From contig CAMZGB010000062.1 in NCBI GenBank assembly GCA_947306285.1, positions 1 to 6,269 of the forward strand: a stretch of 6,269 nucleotides of DNA, in the 5' to 3' direction. Position 1 is the stretch's first letter. Each line of letters begins with the position of its first letter. This DNA is from an uncultured Lachnospira sp. (GTDB lineage: Bacteria; Bacillota; Clostridia; Lachnospirales; Lachnospiraceae). The position numbers and the translations under genes are program-made. Under the pieces are notes generated by a model. The model searched no databases. It had not been told where the DNA came from and saw only the letters and a list, made by a program, of their open reading frames with translations. Below, piece after piece: positions 1 to 5,834 of this stretch.

Positions 1-133
1 AGAAGTCATTTGAAATCTTTGCTTTGTACTTTCCGTAAAGTTCCAAATCATCTTCTGTCATTCCAAGCTTTGCTGCCACATCTTTTATTGGCATCATTTT
101 CGCTTCTTGAGCAATCTCAATATCTGTTTTCAT
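1..133 (-). CDS. fhs: Formate--tetrahydrofolate ligase, N-terminal fragment (runs off the left edge)
   Basis: This is the first 44 codons of formate--tetrahydrofolate ligase (formyltetrahydrofolate synthetase), which makes 10-formyl-THF from formate, THF and ATP in the cytoplasm for one-carbon metabolism and, in acetogens, the methyl branch of the Wood-Ljungdahl pathway. The start ATG is at 131-133, preceded by AAGGAG with a 7-nt spacer. The visible protein begins MKTDIEIAQEAKMMPIKDVA and continues with a segment around DLELYGKYKAKI (residues 30-41), which I recognise as the conserved N-terminus of bacterial FTHFS. Family members are about 556 residues, so roughly 92% of the gene lies outside the window; the P-loop and active site cannot be checked. 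The gene lies 68 nt downstream of ftsK on the same strand, with a hairpin between them, so it is probably transcribed separately or by partial read-through. I see no convincing promoter in that gap. Confidence 0.9.
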   Translation of the reverse strand, partial: MKTDIEIAQEAKMMPIKDVAAKLGMTEDDLELYGKYKAKISNDF

Positions 134-140
134 AATTTCA

Positions 141-146
141 CTCCTT
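141..146 (-). promoter_or_regulatory. Ribosome binding site of fhs
   Basis: AAGGAG on the minus strand lies 7 nt upstream of the ATG at 131-133. It is a near-consensus Shine-Dalgarno with optimal spacing and fixes the start of the partial fhs gene. Confidence 0.85.
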
Positions 147-170
147 AAGATTTTTCCTCAATATATGGTT

Positions 171-198
171 AAAAGGCAAAGGATATCCTTCGCCTTTT
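171..198 (-). terminator. Probable intrinsic terminator after ftsK, possibly bidirectional
   Basis: A 7-bp outer stem (171-177 with 192-198, AAAAGGC/GCCTTTT) encloses one A/C mismatch and an inner palindrome AAGGATATCCTT (179-190), of which about 4 bp can pair around an ATAT loop. It begins 3 nt after the ftsK stop codon (202-204) in the direction of transcription. The U run on the minus strand is only four bases and is part of the stem, so it is weaker than a canonical terminator. The plus-strand run is five T. Some read-through into fhs is plausible. Confidence 0.65.
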
Positions 199-201
199 TG
201 T

Positions 202-2838
202 TTACTGATTTAGCATTGCTTCGAAATCTTCCAAACTCATCAGAATCTTTCGAGGTTTGTTCGTCTCTTCCTGTCCTACCACTCCAGCATCGTATAGCTG
301 ATCCATTATTCGTGCAGCTCTGTTAAAGCCAACTCTGAACTGTCTTTGAATCATACTAGTAGAACCTTTGTCTTTCTGGATACATAATCTTCCGGCATCG
401 GCGAAGATAGGATCTCTCTCATCGGAACCGCCAGCTGCCACTTCAGCATCTGAAGCAAGTTTTGCATCAATACCCTCTTCGTATTGGGCTTCACTACTGT
501 TTGCTTTTATGAAGTCGACTGTATCCTTTATTTCTTTTTCTGATACAAACGCACCCTGCAAACGGATTGGTTTAACATATCCCGCTGGGTAGAATAACAT
601 ATCACCAAGACCAAGTAGTTTCTCAGCACCATTCATATCAATGATAGTACGTGAGTCTGTACCCGAAGCCACTGTAAGTGCAACTCTCGATGGTACGTTA
701 GCTTTAATCAAACCTGTGATTACATCAACCGAAGGACGCTGTGTAGCAATAACCATATGGATACCAGCAGCACGCGCTAACTGAGCCAAACGACAAATTG
801 CTTCCTCCACTTCCTTCGCAGCAACCATCATAAGATCGGCCAACTCGTCTATAATAATCAAAATCTGTGGCATCTTCTCAAGTGGATTTCCATCCGCATC
901 TGTGACACCAGCTTTAACTTTTGCATTGTATCCTTCAATATCTCTTGTTCCGGCATCGGCAAACTGTTTGTAACGGTTTGTCATCTCTGCCACTGCCCAG
1001 TTAAGAATTCCTGCGGCTCTCTTTGGATCAGTAACAACCGGATATAGTAAGTGTGGAATTCCATTGTAAACTTGGAACTCTACAACCTTAGGGTCGATAA
1101 CAACTACACGAACATCATTTGGCGTTGTTCTAAATAGAACACTCATCAAAATTGAGTTTGTGAATACCGATTTACCGGCACCTGTTGTACCTGCAATAAG
1201 CATATGTGGCATCTTAGCCACGTCGCCAATAACAACCTTTCCTGCAATATCTTTACCTGCTGGGAATGCTAGGTTAGACTTCTCTGCCTTAATCTCTGGA
1301 GTTGTAAGTAGGTCTTTAAGGTGAACCATATCTCTTCCGCTGTTTGGAATTTCAATACCAACAGCAGCCTTTCCAGGGATTGGTGCCTCGATACGTATAT
1401 CTTCAGCAGCCATTGCAAGTTTAATATCATCTGCAAGGTTAGTAATCTTGTTTACTCTTGTACCCTGCTCTGGTTGTAACTCATATCTAGTAACAGCAGG
1501 TCCCTTGCTTACACTTGTAACTTCTACGTTTACGCCAAAGTCAGCAAGTACATCTTTTAATTTATTGGCAGTCTGTGTGAGCTCTGCTCTTGTTACATCA
1601 CTGCCACCACCTTCACCATCAGCCAAAAGTGACAATGGTGGTTTTTTGTATTTGAATACTTTCTTTGTTGGAGCTATAACTTTTCCTTCGTCAGCAAGTC
1701 TCTTCTGCTTATCTGTCATTTCTTCGCCTTCTTTCACCTCAGTAGGTGCGTCCGCGTCGAAAGGTTTTCTCTCCATTGCAGCTTTTGCATCATCTGTCAT
1801 TTGTTCACGAGGCTTTGGCTCATACTCGCCATTAATAACTGCATCATCGTCTGCTGGTTCAGGAAGAACTCCATCCTGATTTAGTTTTTTCTGTTTTGGT
1901 TCTTTGATTTCAATTACTTCGTCGCTATCTTCAAATCCACTGTCATCAACTACTGGTTGATCATCCAATCCAGCAATCTTGATTTCAGCCGGTTTTTCTG
2001 GAGCAGGTTCTTGAGCTGGAGTTTCAGCTTTCTTTCTGCCACGCTTTGGTTGCTCCGGAGCAATCTCTGTCGCGCCAAAGTTTACACCACGCTTTGTGCT
2101 AGCTCTGTCTTCACCCTCTTCAGGTTCGTAAGAATCTGCAAATTCTTTTCTAGCTCTTGCATCTTCTTTTGCCTTGTCGATTGCATTTTTGCCACGGCTT
2201 TTGAGATACTGTGAGATTGATTTTTCAGTAAGCATAACTCCCGAAATAATTAGAAGTGCAATTGCAACTAAGTATGCTCCCACTAGTCCAAACGCTATAT
2301 GCAAAGCTTGTCCCAAAAGAGCACCTACAGCTCCACCACTTATCTCAGAAGGAGTATTTTTTCCAATGTCATAGAAATCTCCAATACTTAGGGTAGAGTC
2401 TGGATTTGTAAACAAATGGAAAAACAAAGCCAAATCTATGAATAATAATGCTGTTCCAATTACTCTAAATATTACTGTTTTATTTTTCTTTTTATTGTAT
2501 GACAACAGTGCCACGATTATTATCAAGACTATAGGGAAGAAATATCCCATAAACCCAAACAATCCTAGCATAATGTCTTTGAAGAAATCTCCTACATCAC
2601 CACAAATGCCAAAGTTACTCAAGAACAAGAAAATGCCAATGAGAATTGAAACCCAAACGCCAACTTCAAATAAGACTTTCTGTCTTCTAGCCTTGTTTTC
2701 TTCTTCTCTGCGCTTCTTTTCTGCATTCTTTCTTCTAGTCTCTGCAGCTTTCTTTGCTGCCGCACTCTTCGAAGATGCAGACTTTGTGTTTTTCTTTGTA
2801 GTTGTTTTCTTTTTACTACTCGACTTTTTGTTTGCCAT
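202..2838 (-). CDS. ftsK: DNA translocase FtsK/SpoIIIE family
   Basis: Septum-anchored, ATP-driven DNA translocase that clears chromosome termini during division. The protein is 878 residues from the ATG at 2838, chosen because TGAGG (2846-2850) lies 7 nt upstream; an in-frame TTG at 2844 would leave no usable spacing. Domains in order: a Lys/Ser/Ala/Arg-rich tail (1-55), four predicted membrane helices (about 56-77, 89-112, 122-143, 168-203), an acidic, Pro/Glu/Lys-rich linker (about 205-395), the alpha/beta RecA-like motor, and a C-terminal gamma winged helix (about 806-878). Walker A GTTGAGKS is at 550-557 and the Walker B strand LIIIDE ends near 665. ATQRPSVDVITG (698-709) and VYNGIPHLL (590-598) are family signatures. 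The gamma domain carries RQFRVGFNRAARI, matching the helix that reads polar guide sequences (KOPS/SRS). It is full length and intact. It is probably cotranscribed with uppP. Whether it acts as vegetative FtsK or sporulation SpoIIIE cannot be decided from sequence. Confidence 0.96.
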   Translation of the reverse strand: MANKKSSSKKKTTTKKNTKSASSKSAAAKKAAETRRKNAEKKRREEENKARRQKVLFEVGVWVSILIGIFLFLSNFGICGDVGDFFKDIMLGLFGFMGYFFPIVLIIIVALLSYNKKKNKTVIFRVIGTALLFIDLALFFHLFTNPDSTLSIGDFYDIGKNTPSEISGGAVGALLGQALHIAFGLVGAYLVAIALLIISGVMLTEKSISQYLKSRGKNAIDKAKEDARARKEFADSYEPEEGEDRASTKRGVNFGATEIAPEQPKRGRKKAETPAQEPAPEKPAEIKIAGLDDQPVVDDSGFEDSDEVIEIKEPKQKKLNQDGVLPEPADDDAVINGEYEPKPREQMTDDAKAAMERKPFDADAPTEVKEGEEMTDKQKRLADEGKVIAPTKKVFKYKKPPLSLLADGEGGGSDVTRAELTQTANKLKDVLADFGVNVEVTSVSKGPAVTRYELQPEQGTRVNKITNLADDIKLAMAAEDIRIEAPIPGKAAVGIEIPNSGRDMVHLKDLLTTPEIKAEKSNLAFPAGKDIAGKVVIGDVAKMPHMLIAGTTGAGKSVFTNSILMSVLFRTTPNDVRVVVIDPKVVEFQVYNGIPHLLYPVVTDPKRAAGILNWAVAEMTNRYKQFADAGTRDIEGYNAKVKAGVTDADGNPLEKMPQILIIIDELADLMMVAAKEVEEAICRLAQLARAAGIHMVIATQRPSVDVITGLIKANVPSRVALTVASGTDSRTIIDMNGAEKLLGLGDMLFYPAGYVKPIRLQGAFVSEKEIKDTVDFIKANSSEAQYEEGIDAKLASDAEVAAGGSDERDPIFADAGRLCIQKDKGSTSMIQRQFRVGFNRAARIMDQLYDAGVVGQEETNKPRKILMSLEDFEAMLNQ

Positions 2839-2845
2839 TTTCAAA

Positions 2846-2850
2846 CCTCA
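2846..2850 (-). promoter_or_regulatory. Ribosome binding site deciding the ftsK start
   Basis: TGAGG on the minus strand is 7 nt from the ATG at 2838 but only 1 nt from the in-frame TTG at 2844. This favours the ATG and an 878-residue protein over an 880-residue one. Confidence 0.7.
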
Positions 2851-2868
2851 CAAAAATTTTATCTATTT

Positions 2869-2880
2869 GTGCTATCGCAC
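2869..2880. repeat. Small inverted repeat between uppP and ftsK
   Basis: GTGC-TATC-GCAC is a 4-bp stem with a 4-nt loop, overlapped by a direct repeat of the hexamer CTATCG (2872-2877 and 2880-2885). It is too short and lacks a T run, so it is not a terminator. It could be a minor RNA-processing hairpin or simply chance. Confidence 0.3.
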
Positions 2881-2886
2881 TATCGT

Positions 2887-3750
2887 TTACTTTTTAATAA
2901 CAAAACTTCCTATTACTGCTGCCAACCCAACAACTGCACAGTAATATGCAAAGTATTTGAATTTCTTTTTCTTTACAATGACTAGCATAGCTTTTATGCA
3001 AAGGTAACCAACAATTGCTGACGCAATAACACCTGCTACATAACACATAACTGGTGTACTCGCTAAGTCTTCTTTCATATCTGGAATCTCTAAAACAACC
3101 GCACCTAGAATAGCTGGAATTGACATCAAGAATGAGTACTTAACTACGAAGTCTCTTTTAAGACCACAAACCAAGCCTGCTGTGATAGTTGTTCCTGATC
3201 TAGAAATACCAGGCATTGTTGCAATACCTTGGCAAACACCTATAAATAATGCGTTCCACCATGAAGTGTTTTTTTCATCTTTGTTTCCGTCCTTCAACAT
3301 ATCCGAAACGAATAGCATTACTGCTGTCACAAGCAAGCAGATGCCTGGAACGATTAGTGTAGCTGCCGACTCTTCTACTAAATCTTTTATTAGCACACCA
3401 ATGATTGCTGTTGGAATAGTTGAAACAATAACTAAAACAACAAATCTTCTGTATGCAGTTCCGATTATTTTTCTAAATGGTTTCTTCTTTCCACTTAGAA
3501 GTGTTACAAAGTTAAAAATTATATCTGCGCATATTCCAAAGAATTCTTTTATTAGTTCAAAAATATCTTTATAGAATACAGCAAAAACAGCTATCAAAGT
3601 TCCAAGATGCAAGAATACATCGAATGAAATCGAACTATTTTCGAACCCGAAAAAGAACTTAGCAATAGCTAAATGTCCTGAACTACTTATTGGTAAAAAT
3701 TCTGCTAGTCCTTGAATAATTCCAAGTATTATTGCCTCAATTATTGTCAT
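2887..3750 (-). CDS. uppP: Undecaprenyl-diphosphate phosphatase (BacA/UppP)
   Basis: Integral membrane phosphatase that converts undecaprenyl diphosphate to undecaprenyl phosphate, the lipid carrier for peptidoglycan and other wall polymers; extra activity gives bacitracin tolerance. The protein is 287 residues, close to the usual 265-290. The N-terminal signature QGLAEFLPISSSGH (13-26) contains the Q/E-xxx-E motif (Gln13, Glu17) and the conserved His26. The second signature PGISRSGTT (180-188) carries the catalytic Arg184. Hydrophobic segments fill most of the chain (about eight), with Lys-rich loops at 85-95 and 150-162 and a basic C-terminus. The start ATG at 3748-3750 has a strong AAGGAGT 7 nt upstream. 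It is the first gene after the terminator at 3833-3859 and has its own likely promoter. ftsK follows after 48 nt with no terminator between, so the two are probably one transcript. Confidence 0.96.
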   Translation of the reverse strand: MTIIEAIILGIIQGLAEFLPISSSGHLAIAKFFFGFENSSISFDVFLHLGTLIAVFAVFYKDIFELIKEFFGICADIIFNFVTLLSGKKKPFRKIIGTAYRRFVVLVIVSTIPTAIIGVLIKDLVEESAATLIVPGICLLVTAVMLFVSDMLKDGNKDEKNTSWWNALFIGVCQGIATMPGISRSGTTITAGLVCGLKRDFVVKYSFLMSIPAILGAVVLEIPDMKEDLASTPVMCYVAGVIASAIVGYLCIKAMLVIVKKKKFKYFAYYCAVVGLAAVIGSFVIKK

Positions 3751-3756
3751 ATATTA

Positions 3757-3763
3757 ACTCCTT
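3757..3763 (-). promoter_or_regulatory. Ribosome binding site of uppP
   Basis: AAGGAGT on the minus strand, 6-7 nt upstream of the ATG at 3748-3750. Near-consensus and well spaced, suggesting efficient translation. Confidence 0.85.
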
Positions 3764-3788
3764 ATTATTTCGTCCCACAATCCCCTAT

Positions 3789-3797
3789 ATTTTAACA
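3789..3797 (-). promoter_or_regulatory. Probable extended -10 promoter of uppP-ftsK
   Basis: On the minus strand the sequence reads TGTTAAAAT, an extended -10 (TGn followed by TAAAAT, one mismatch from TATAAT). It sits about 40 nt upstream of the uppP start and downstream of the preceding terminator. No good TTGACA-like -35 is visible at 16-18 nt; the best match (TCGCAA) is weak, which is tolerable for extended -10 promoters. The predicted start site falls in the GGGGATTG segment around 3780-3783. Confidence 0.5.
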
Positions 3798-3832
3798 TAT
3801 TTTGGGTGATTTTGCGATACCAAAAAAGCAAC

Positions 3833-3859
3833 AAAAAAGCCGATTTTCTCGGCTTTTTT
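3833..3859 (-). terminator. Strong intrinsic terminator after hisA
   Basis: Perfect 11-bp stem AAAAAAGCCGA (3833-3843) with TCGGCTTTTTT (3849-3859), loop 3844-3848. On the minus strand the stem ends in six T, followed after a few bases by a second six-T tract (3822-3827). It starts 21 nt past the hisA stop codon and separates the cysK-hisA block from uppP-ftsK. The A run on the opposite arm makes it symmetrical, so it could also stop plus-strand transcription, but no plus-strand gene needs it. Confidence 0.92.
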
Positions 3860-3880
3860 AGTATATTTTTGTTAATTATT

Positions 3881-4651
3881 CTATTTATAGTTTTTCACAT
3901 CATCATAGGCTAAATTTCCGCCAAAAATATCAAGTGCACTACCTATTGTGAAATCAAGTTTGCCATTAGATGCTTCATTTAGTTCATCAATCTGTTCTAA
4001 TTTAGAAATACCGCCTGCATATGTTATCGGATTTCCTTCATAACTAGCAAGAATCTTAACTAGTTCTTTATCCATTCCGGATTTTTTACCCTCAGCATCT
4101 ACGCCATGAACTAAGAACTCGTCACAGTATTCGTCTAGTTTTTCAAATAACGCTGGCTCAACTTTCTCTTCTGTGAAGTTCTGCCATCTATCAGTAACAA
4201 CAAAATAGTCATCGCCCTTCTTTCTACAACTAAGATCGAGAACTATATTCTCTGCTCCTACTGCCTCCACCAATTTCTCAAGGTGTTTGTAATTAATACG
4301 GCCTTCGAAGAAGACAAATGACGTTACTATTACATGAGTAGCCCCAGCTCTTATAAACTCGGCGGCCGTTCTATCATTTATTCCACCGCCTATCTGCATC
4401 GCGTTTGGATACACCTTAAGGGCCTTTAACGCTTCTTTTTTTGTTGATTCATACGCCGGTGAATCCAAAGAGTTTAGCATTATTATATGTCCACCAGTCA
4501 AACCATCTTTTTTATACTTTTTTGCATAACGTTTAGCACTTTGTTTTGCAACAAAGTTCTCAAGCGCCTTCGACGAATCCTTATTCAAAGATCCACCTAC
4601 TATCTGCTTCACTATTCCGTTATGAATATCAATACAAGGTCTAAATTTCAT
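3881..4651 (-). CDS. hisA: Eukaryote-type HisA (ProFAR / phosphoribosyl-AICAR isomerase)
   Basis: Predicted 1-(5-phosphoribosyl)-5-[(5-phosphoribosylamino)methylideneamino]imidazole-4-carboxamide isomerase, the Amadori-rearrangement step of histidine biosynthesis, a cytoplasmic (beta/alpha)8 barrel. The 256-residue protein follows the eukaryotic HIS6 pattern rather than the usual bacterial HisA: CIDIHNGIVKQIVGG (6-20), QIGGGIND (86-93), VIVTSFVF (107-114), VLDLSCRK (137-144), EFLVHGVDAEG (178-188), YAGGIS (211-216) and IGSALDIFGGNL (237-247) match yeast/plant HIS6 as I remember them. The likely catalytic aspartates are Asp8 and Asp139; the Gly-rich loops at 88-90, 213-214 and 244-245 would bind the two phosphates. 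The start ATG at 4649-4651 has AAGGAA 5 nt upstream, overlapping the stop codon of the preceding small gene, which implies translational coupling. No other his gene is in the window. It is last in its operon, 21 nt before a strong terminator. Confidence 0.93.
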   Translation of the reverse strand: MKFRPCIDIHNGIVKQIVGGSLNKDSSKALENFVAKQSAKRYAKKYKKDGLTGGHIIMLNSLDSPAYESTKKEALKALKVYPNAMQIGGGINDRTAAEFIRAGATHVIVTSFVFFEGRINYKHLEKLVEAVGAENIVLDLSCRKKGDDYFVVTDRWQNFTEEKVEPALFEKLDEYCDEFLVHGVDAEGKKSGMDKELVKILASYEGNPITYAGGISKLEQIDELNEASNGKLDFTIGSALDIFGGNLAYDDVKNYK

Positions 4652-4656
4652 AATTA

Positions 4657-4662
4657 TTCCTT
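4657..4662 (-). promoter_or_regulatory. Ribosome binding site of hisA overlapping the upstream stop codon
   Basis: AAGGAA on the minus strand shares bases with the TAA stop (4661-4663) of the small membrane protein and lies 5 nt before the hisA ATG. Ribosomes finishing the small gene would release directly on the hisA initiation region. Confidence 0.7.
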
Positions 4663-4891
4663 ATTTCTTTTTATCAGGTTTGTAGTCTTTTAAAAATCTA
4701 TTTGAGATTATACTACAGATTGCAAATAAAACAAAAATCGTGATTACTGAAATCAAATATGCTGTCATTCCAATCGTTACTATGACACAGGTAACTAAAA
4801 AGAATGCAACAAATAGTCCAGTACATACTTTATTTAGGATTAATCCTATTTTGATTTTTTGATCTTCTGTTAGTTTTGTCATTCTATTCAT
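4661..4891 (-). CDS. Small two-helix membrane protein of unknown function
   Basis: I do not recognise this protein. From the ATG at 4891 it has 76 residues: a short polar N-terminus with TKLTEDQKIK (5-14), two closely spaced hydrophobic segments (about 16-42 and 44-62) that would form a membrane hairpin, and a positively charged tail (DYKPDKKK), which suggests both ends face the cytoplasm. No Shine-Dalgarno is visible for any start. The ATG at 4891 overlaps the cysK stop codon by 8 nt; a second in-frame ATG at 4882 begins 1 nt after that stop (TAGAATG). Either would be read by termination-reinitiation. A TTG at 4894 is less likely. The reading frame is clean, has normal codon use, and is bracketed by tight junctions to cysK and hisA, which argues it is a real gene. 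Function, and any link to cysteine or histidine synthesis, is unknown. Confidence 0.75.
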   Translation of the reverse strand: MNRMTKLTEDQKIKIGLILNKVCTGLFVAFFLVTCVIVTIGMTAYLISVITIFVLFAICSIISNRFLKDYKPDKKK

Positions 4892-5813
4892 CAAACAATG
4901 GTGTGGAGAAATATCTTTCAGCTGTATCTGGAAGCACTGTCACCACTGTCTTTCCCTTTCCAAGTTTCTTTGCAAGGGCAATAGCCGCTGCCACATTTGT
5001 TCCACTAGAAATACCGCACATTAGACCCTCTTTGCGAGCTAAGTCTTTTGCAGTATTAATGGCATCTTCGTCGCTTACGATATATACATCATCATAAATA
5101 TCTTGATCTAAATTTCCTGGGATAAATCCATCGCCAATACCCATCTGGAGATGCGTTCCAATATTACCACCAGCAAGAATGGCAGCATTTTCTGGCTCAA
5201 CAGCCCAGATTGTAATATCAGGATTTTGATTCTTAAGAACACGTCCGATTCCTGAAAGTGTTCCGCCAGTACCAATGCCTGCACAGAAACCATCTATAGG
5301 TCCCTCTACCTGCTCCATAATTTCAAGTCCTGTATGATGAGTGTGTGCCTTTATGTTATTTGGATTGATAAACTGCTGAGGAACAAAAACATTTCCATCT
5401 TCTTCCTTCATCTTCATCGCAAGATCCAAACAATCGGCCATACATTTTCCAATATCGCCATCATCATGAATTATTTTCACTTCTGCCCCATAATGCTCAA
5501 CTAGTTTTCTTCTCTCTTCACTAACTGAGTCAGGCATAATTATTATTGTCTTATATCCACGAACTGCTCCCACTAGTGCTAAACCAATTCCCTGGTTACC
5601 ACTTGTCGGCTCAACAATAATGCTGTTTTCATTCAACAGCCCTTCTTGCTCTGCTTTCTTTATCATCTGCCATGCAGTTCTTGTCTTTATAGAACCACCC
5701 ACATTTAGTCCCTCAAACTTGACTAAGACTCTTGCAGAATCCTCATCTACCATTTTGTTAAGTTTAACTAAAGGTGTGTGGCCTACGAATTCTAATACAT
5801 TATTGTAAATCAT
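4884..5813 (-). CDS. cysK: Cysteine synthase family PLP enzyme (O-acetylserine sulfhydrylase-like)
   Basis: Fold-type II PLP enzyme of 309 residues, the usual CysK length. Members make cysteine from O-acetylserine and sulfide in the cytoplasm. Visible landmarks: HTPLVKLN near the start (12-19), PLP-binding Lys43 in NVGGSIKTRTA, the substrate-binding asparagine loop TSGNQG (70-75), PQQFINPNN (145-153), the PLP-phosphate loop GTGGT (181-185), GIGDGFIP (225-232), SSG near the pyridine nitrogen (269-271), and the C-terminal PDTAERYFSTPLF. Two signatures depart from typical CysK: SIKTR instead of SVKDR, and TSGNQG instead of TSGNTG. It may therefore be a subfamily with different donor or acceptor preference, and the symbol is provisional. 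The ATG at 5811-5813 is preceded by AAGGAA at 5827-5832, a long 13-nt spacing, but the protein starts exactly where homologues do. It follows the upstream membrane gene by 21 nt and overlaps the next gene's start. Confidence 0.88.
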   Translation of the reverse strand: MIYNNVLEFVGHTPLVKLNKMVDEDSARVLVKFEGLNVGGSIKTRTAWQMIKKAEQEGLLNENSIIVEPTSGNQGIGLALVGAVRGYKTIIIMPDSVSEERRKLVEHYGAEVKIIHDDGDIGKCMADCLDLAMKMKEEDGNVFVPQQFINPNNIKAHTHHTGLEIMEQVEGPIDGFCAGIGTGGTLSGIGRVLKNQNPDITIWAVEPENAAILAGGNIGTHLQMGIGDGFIPGNLDQDIYDDVYIVSDEDAINTAKDLARKEGLMCGISSGTNVAAAIALAKKLGKGKTVVTVLPDTAERYFSTPLFDE

Positions 5814-5834
5814 TTTATTAAATACTTTCCTTTT

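Noticed and set aside
1448..1879. Plus-strand open frame of 143 codons inside ftsK
   Set aside because: Antisense shadow of the ftsK linker; low-complexity Ser/Pro/Leu composition from the opposite strand and no ribosome binding site.
2839..2844. TTG at 2844 as the ftsK start
   Set aside because: It would sit only 1 nt after the TGAGG Shine-Dalgarno, whereas the ATG at 2838 is 7 nt away.
2869..2880. Hairpin between uppP and ftsK as a terminator
   Set aside because: The stem is only 4 bp and there is no following T run on the minus strand.
2438..2944. Plus-strand open frame of 168 codons opposite the start of ftsK
   Set aside because: It is antisense to the Lys-rich and membrane-spanning N-terminus of ftsK; its Phe/Leu-rich stretches are the mirror of lysine codons. 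No Shine-Dalgarno or homology, and it crosses the ftsK-uppP gap.
3182..3574. Plus-strand open frame of 130 codons inside uppP
   Set aside because: Antisense to a well-supported uppP with catalytic motifs intact; no independent coding evidence.
3821..3860. Riboswitch or leader element before uppP
   Set aside because: The only structured element is the intrinsic terminator of the preceding gene; the remaining leader after the predicted start site is about 30 nt and too short for a riboswitch.
5108..5293. Minus-strand 61-codon frame inside cysK
   Set aside because: Out-of-frame shadow within the conserved central part of cysK; cysK is continuous across it, so it is not a frameshift fragment.
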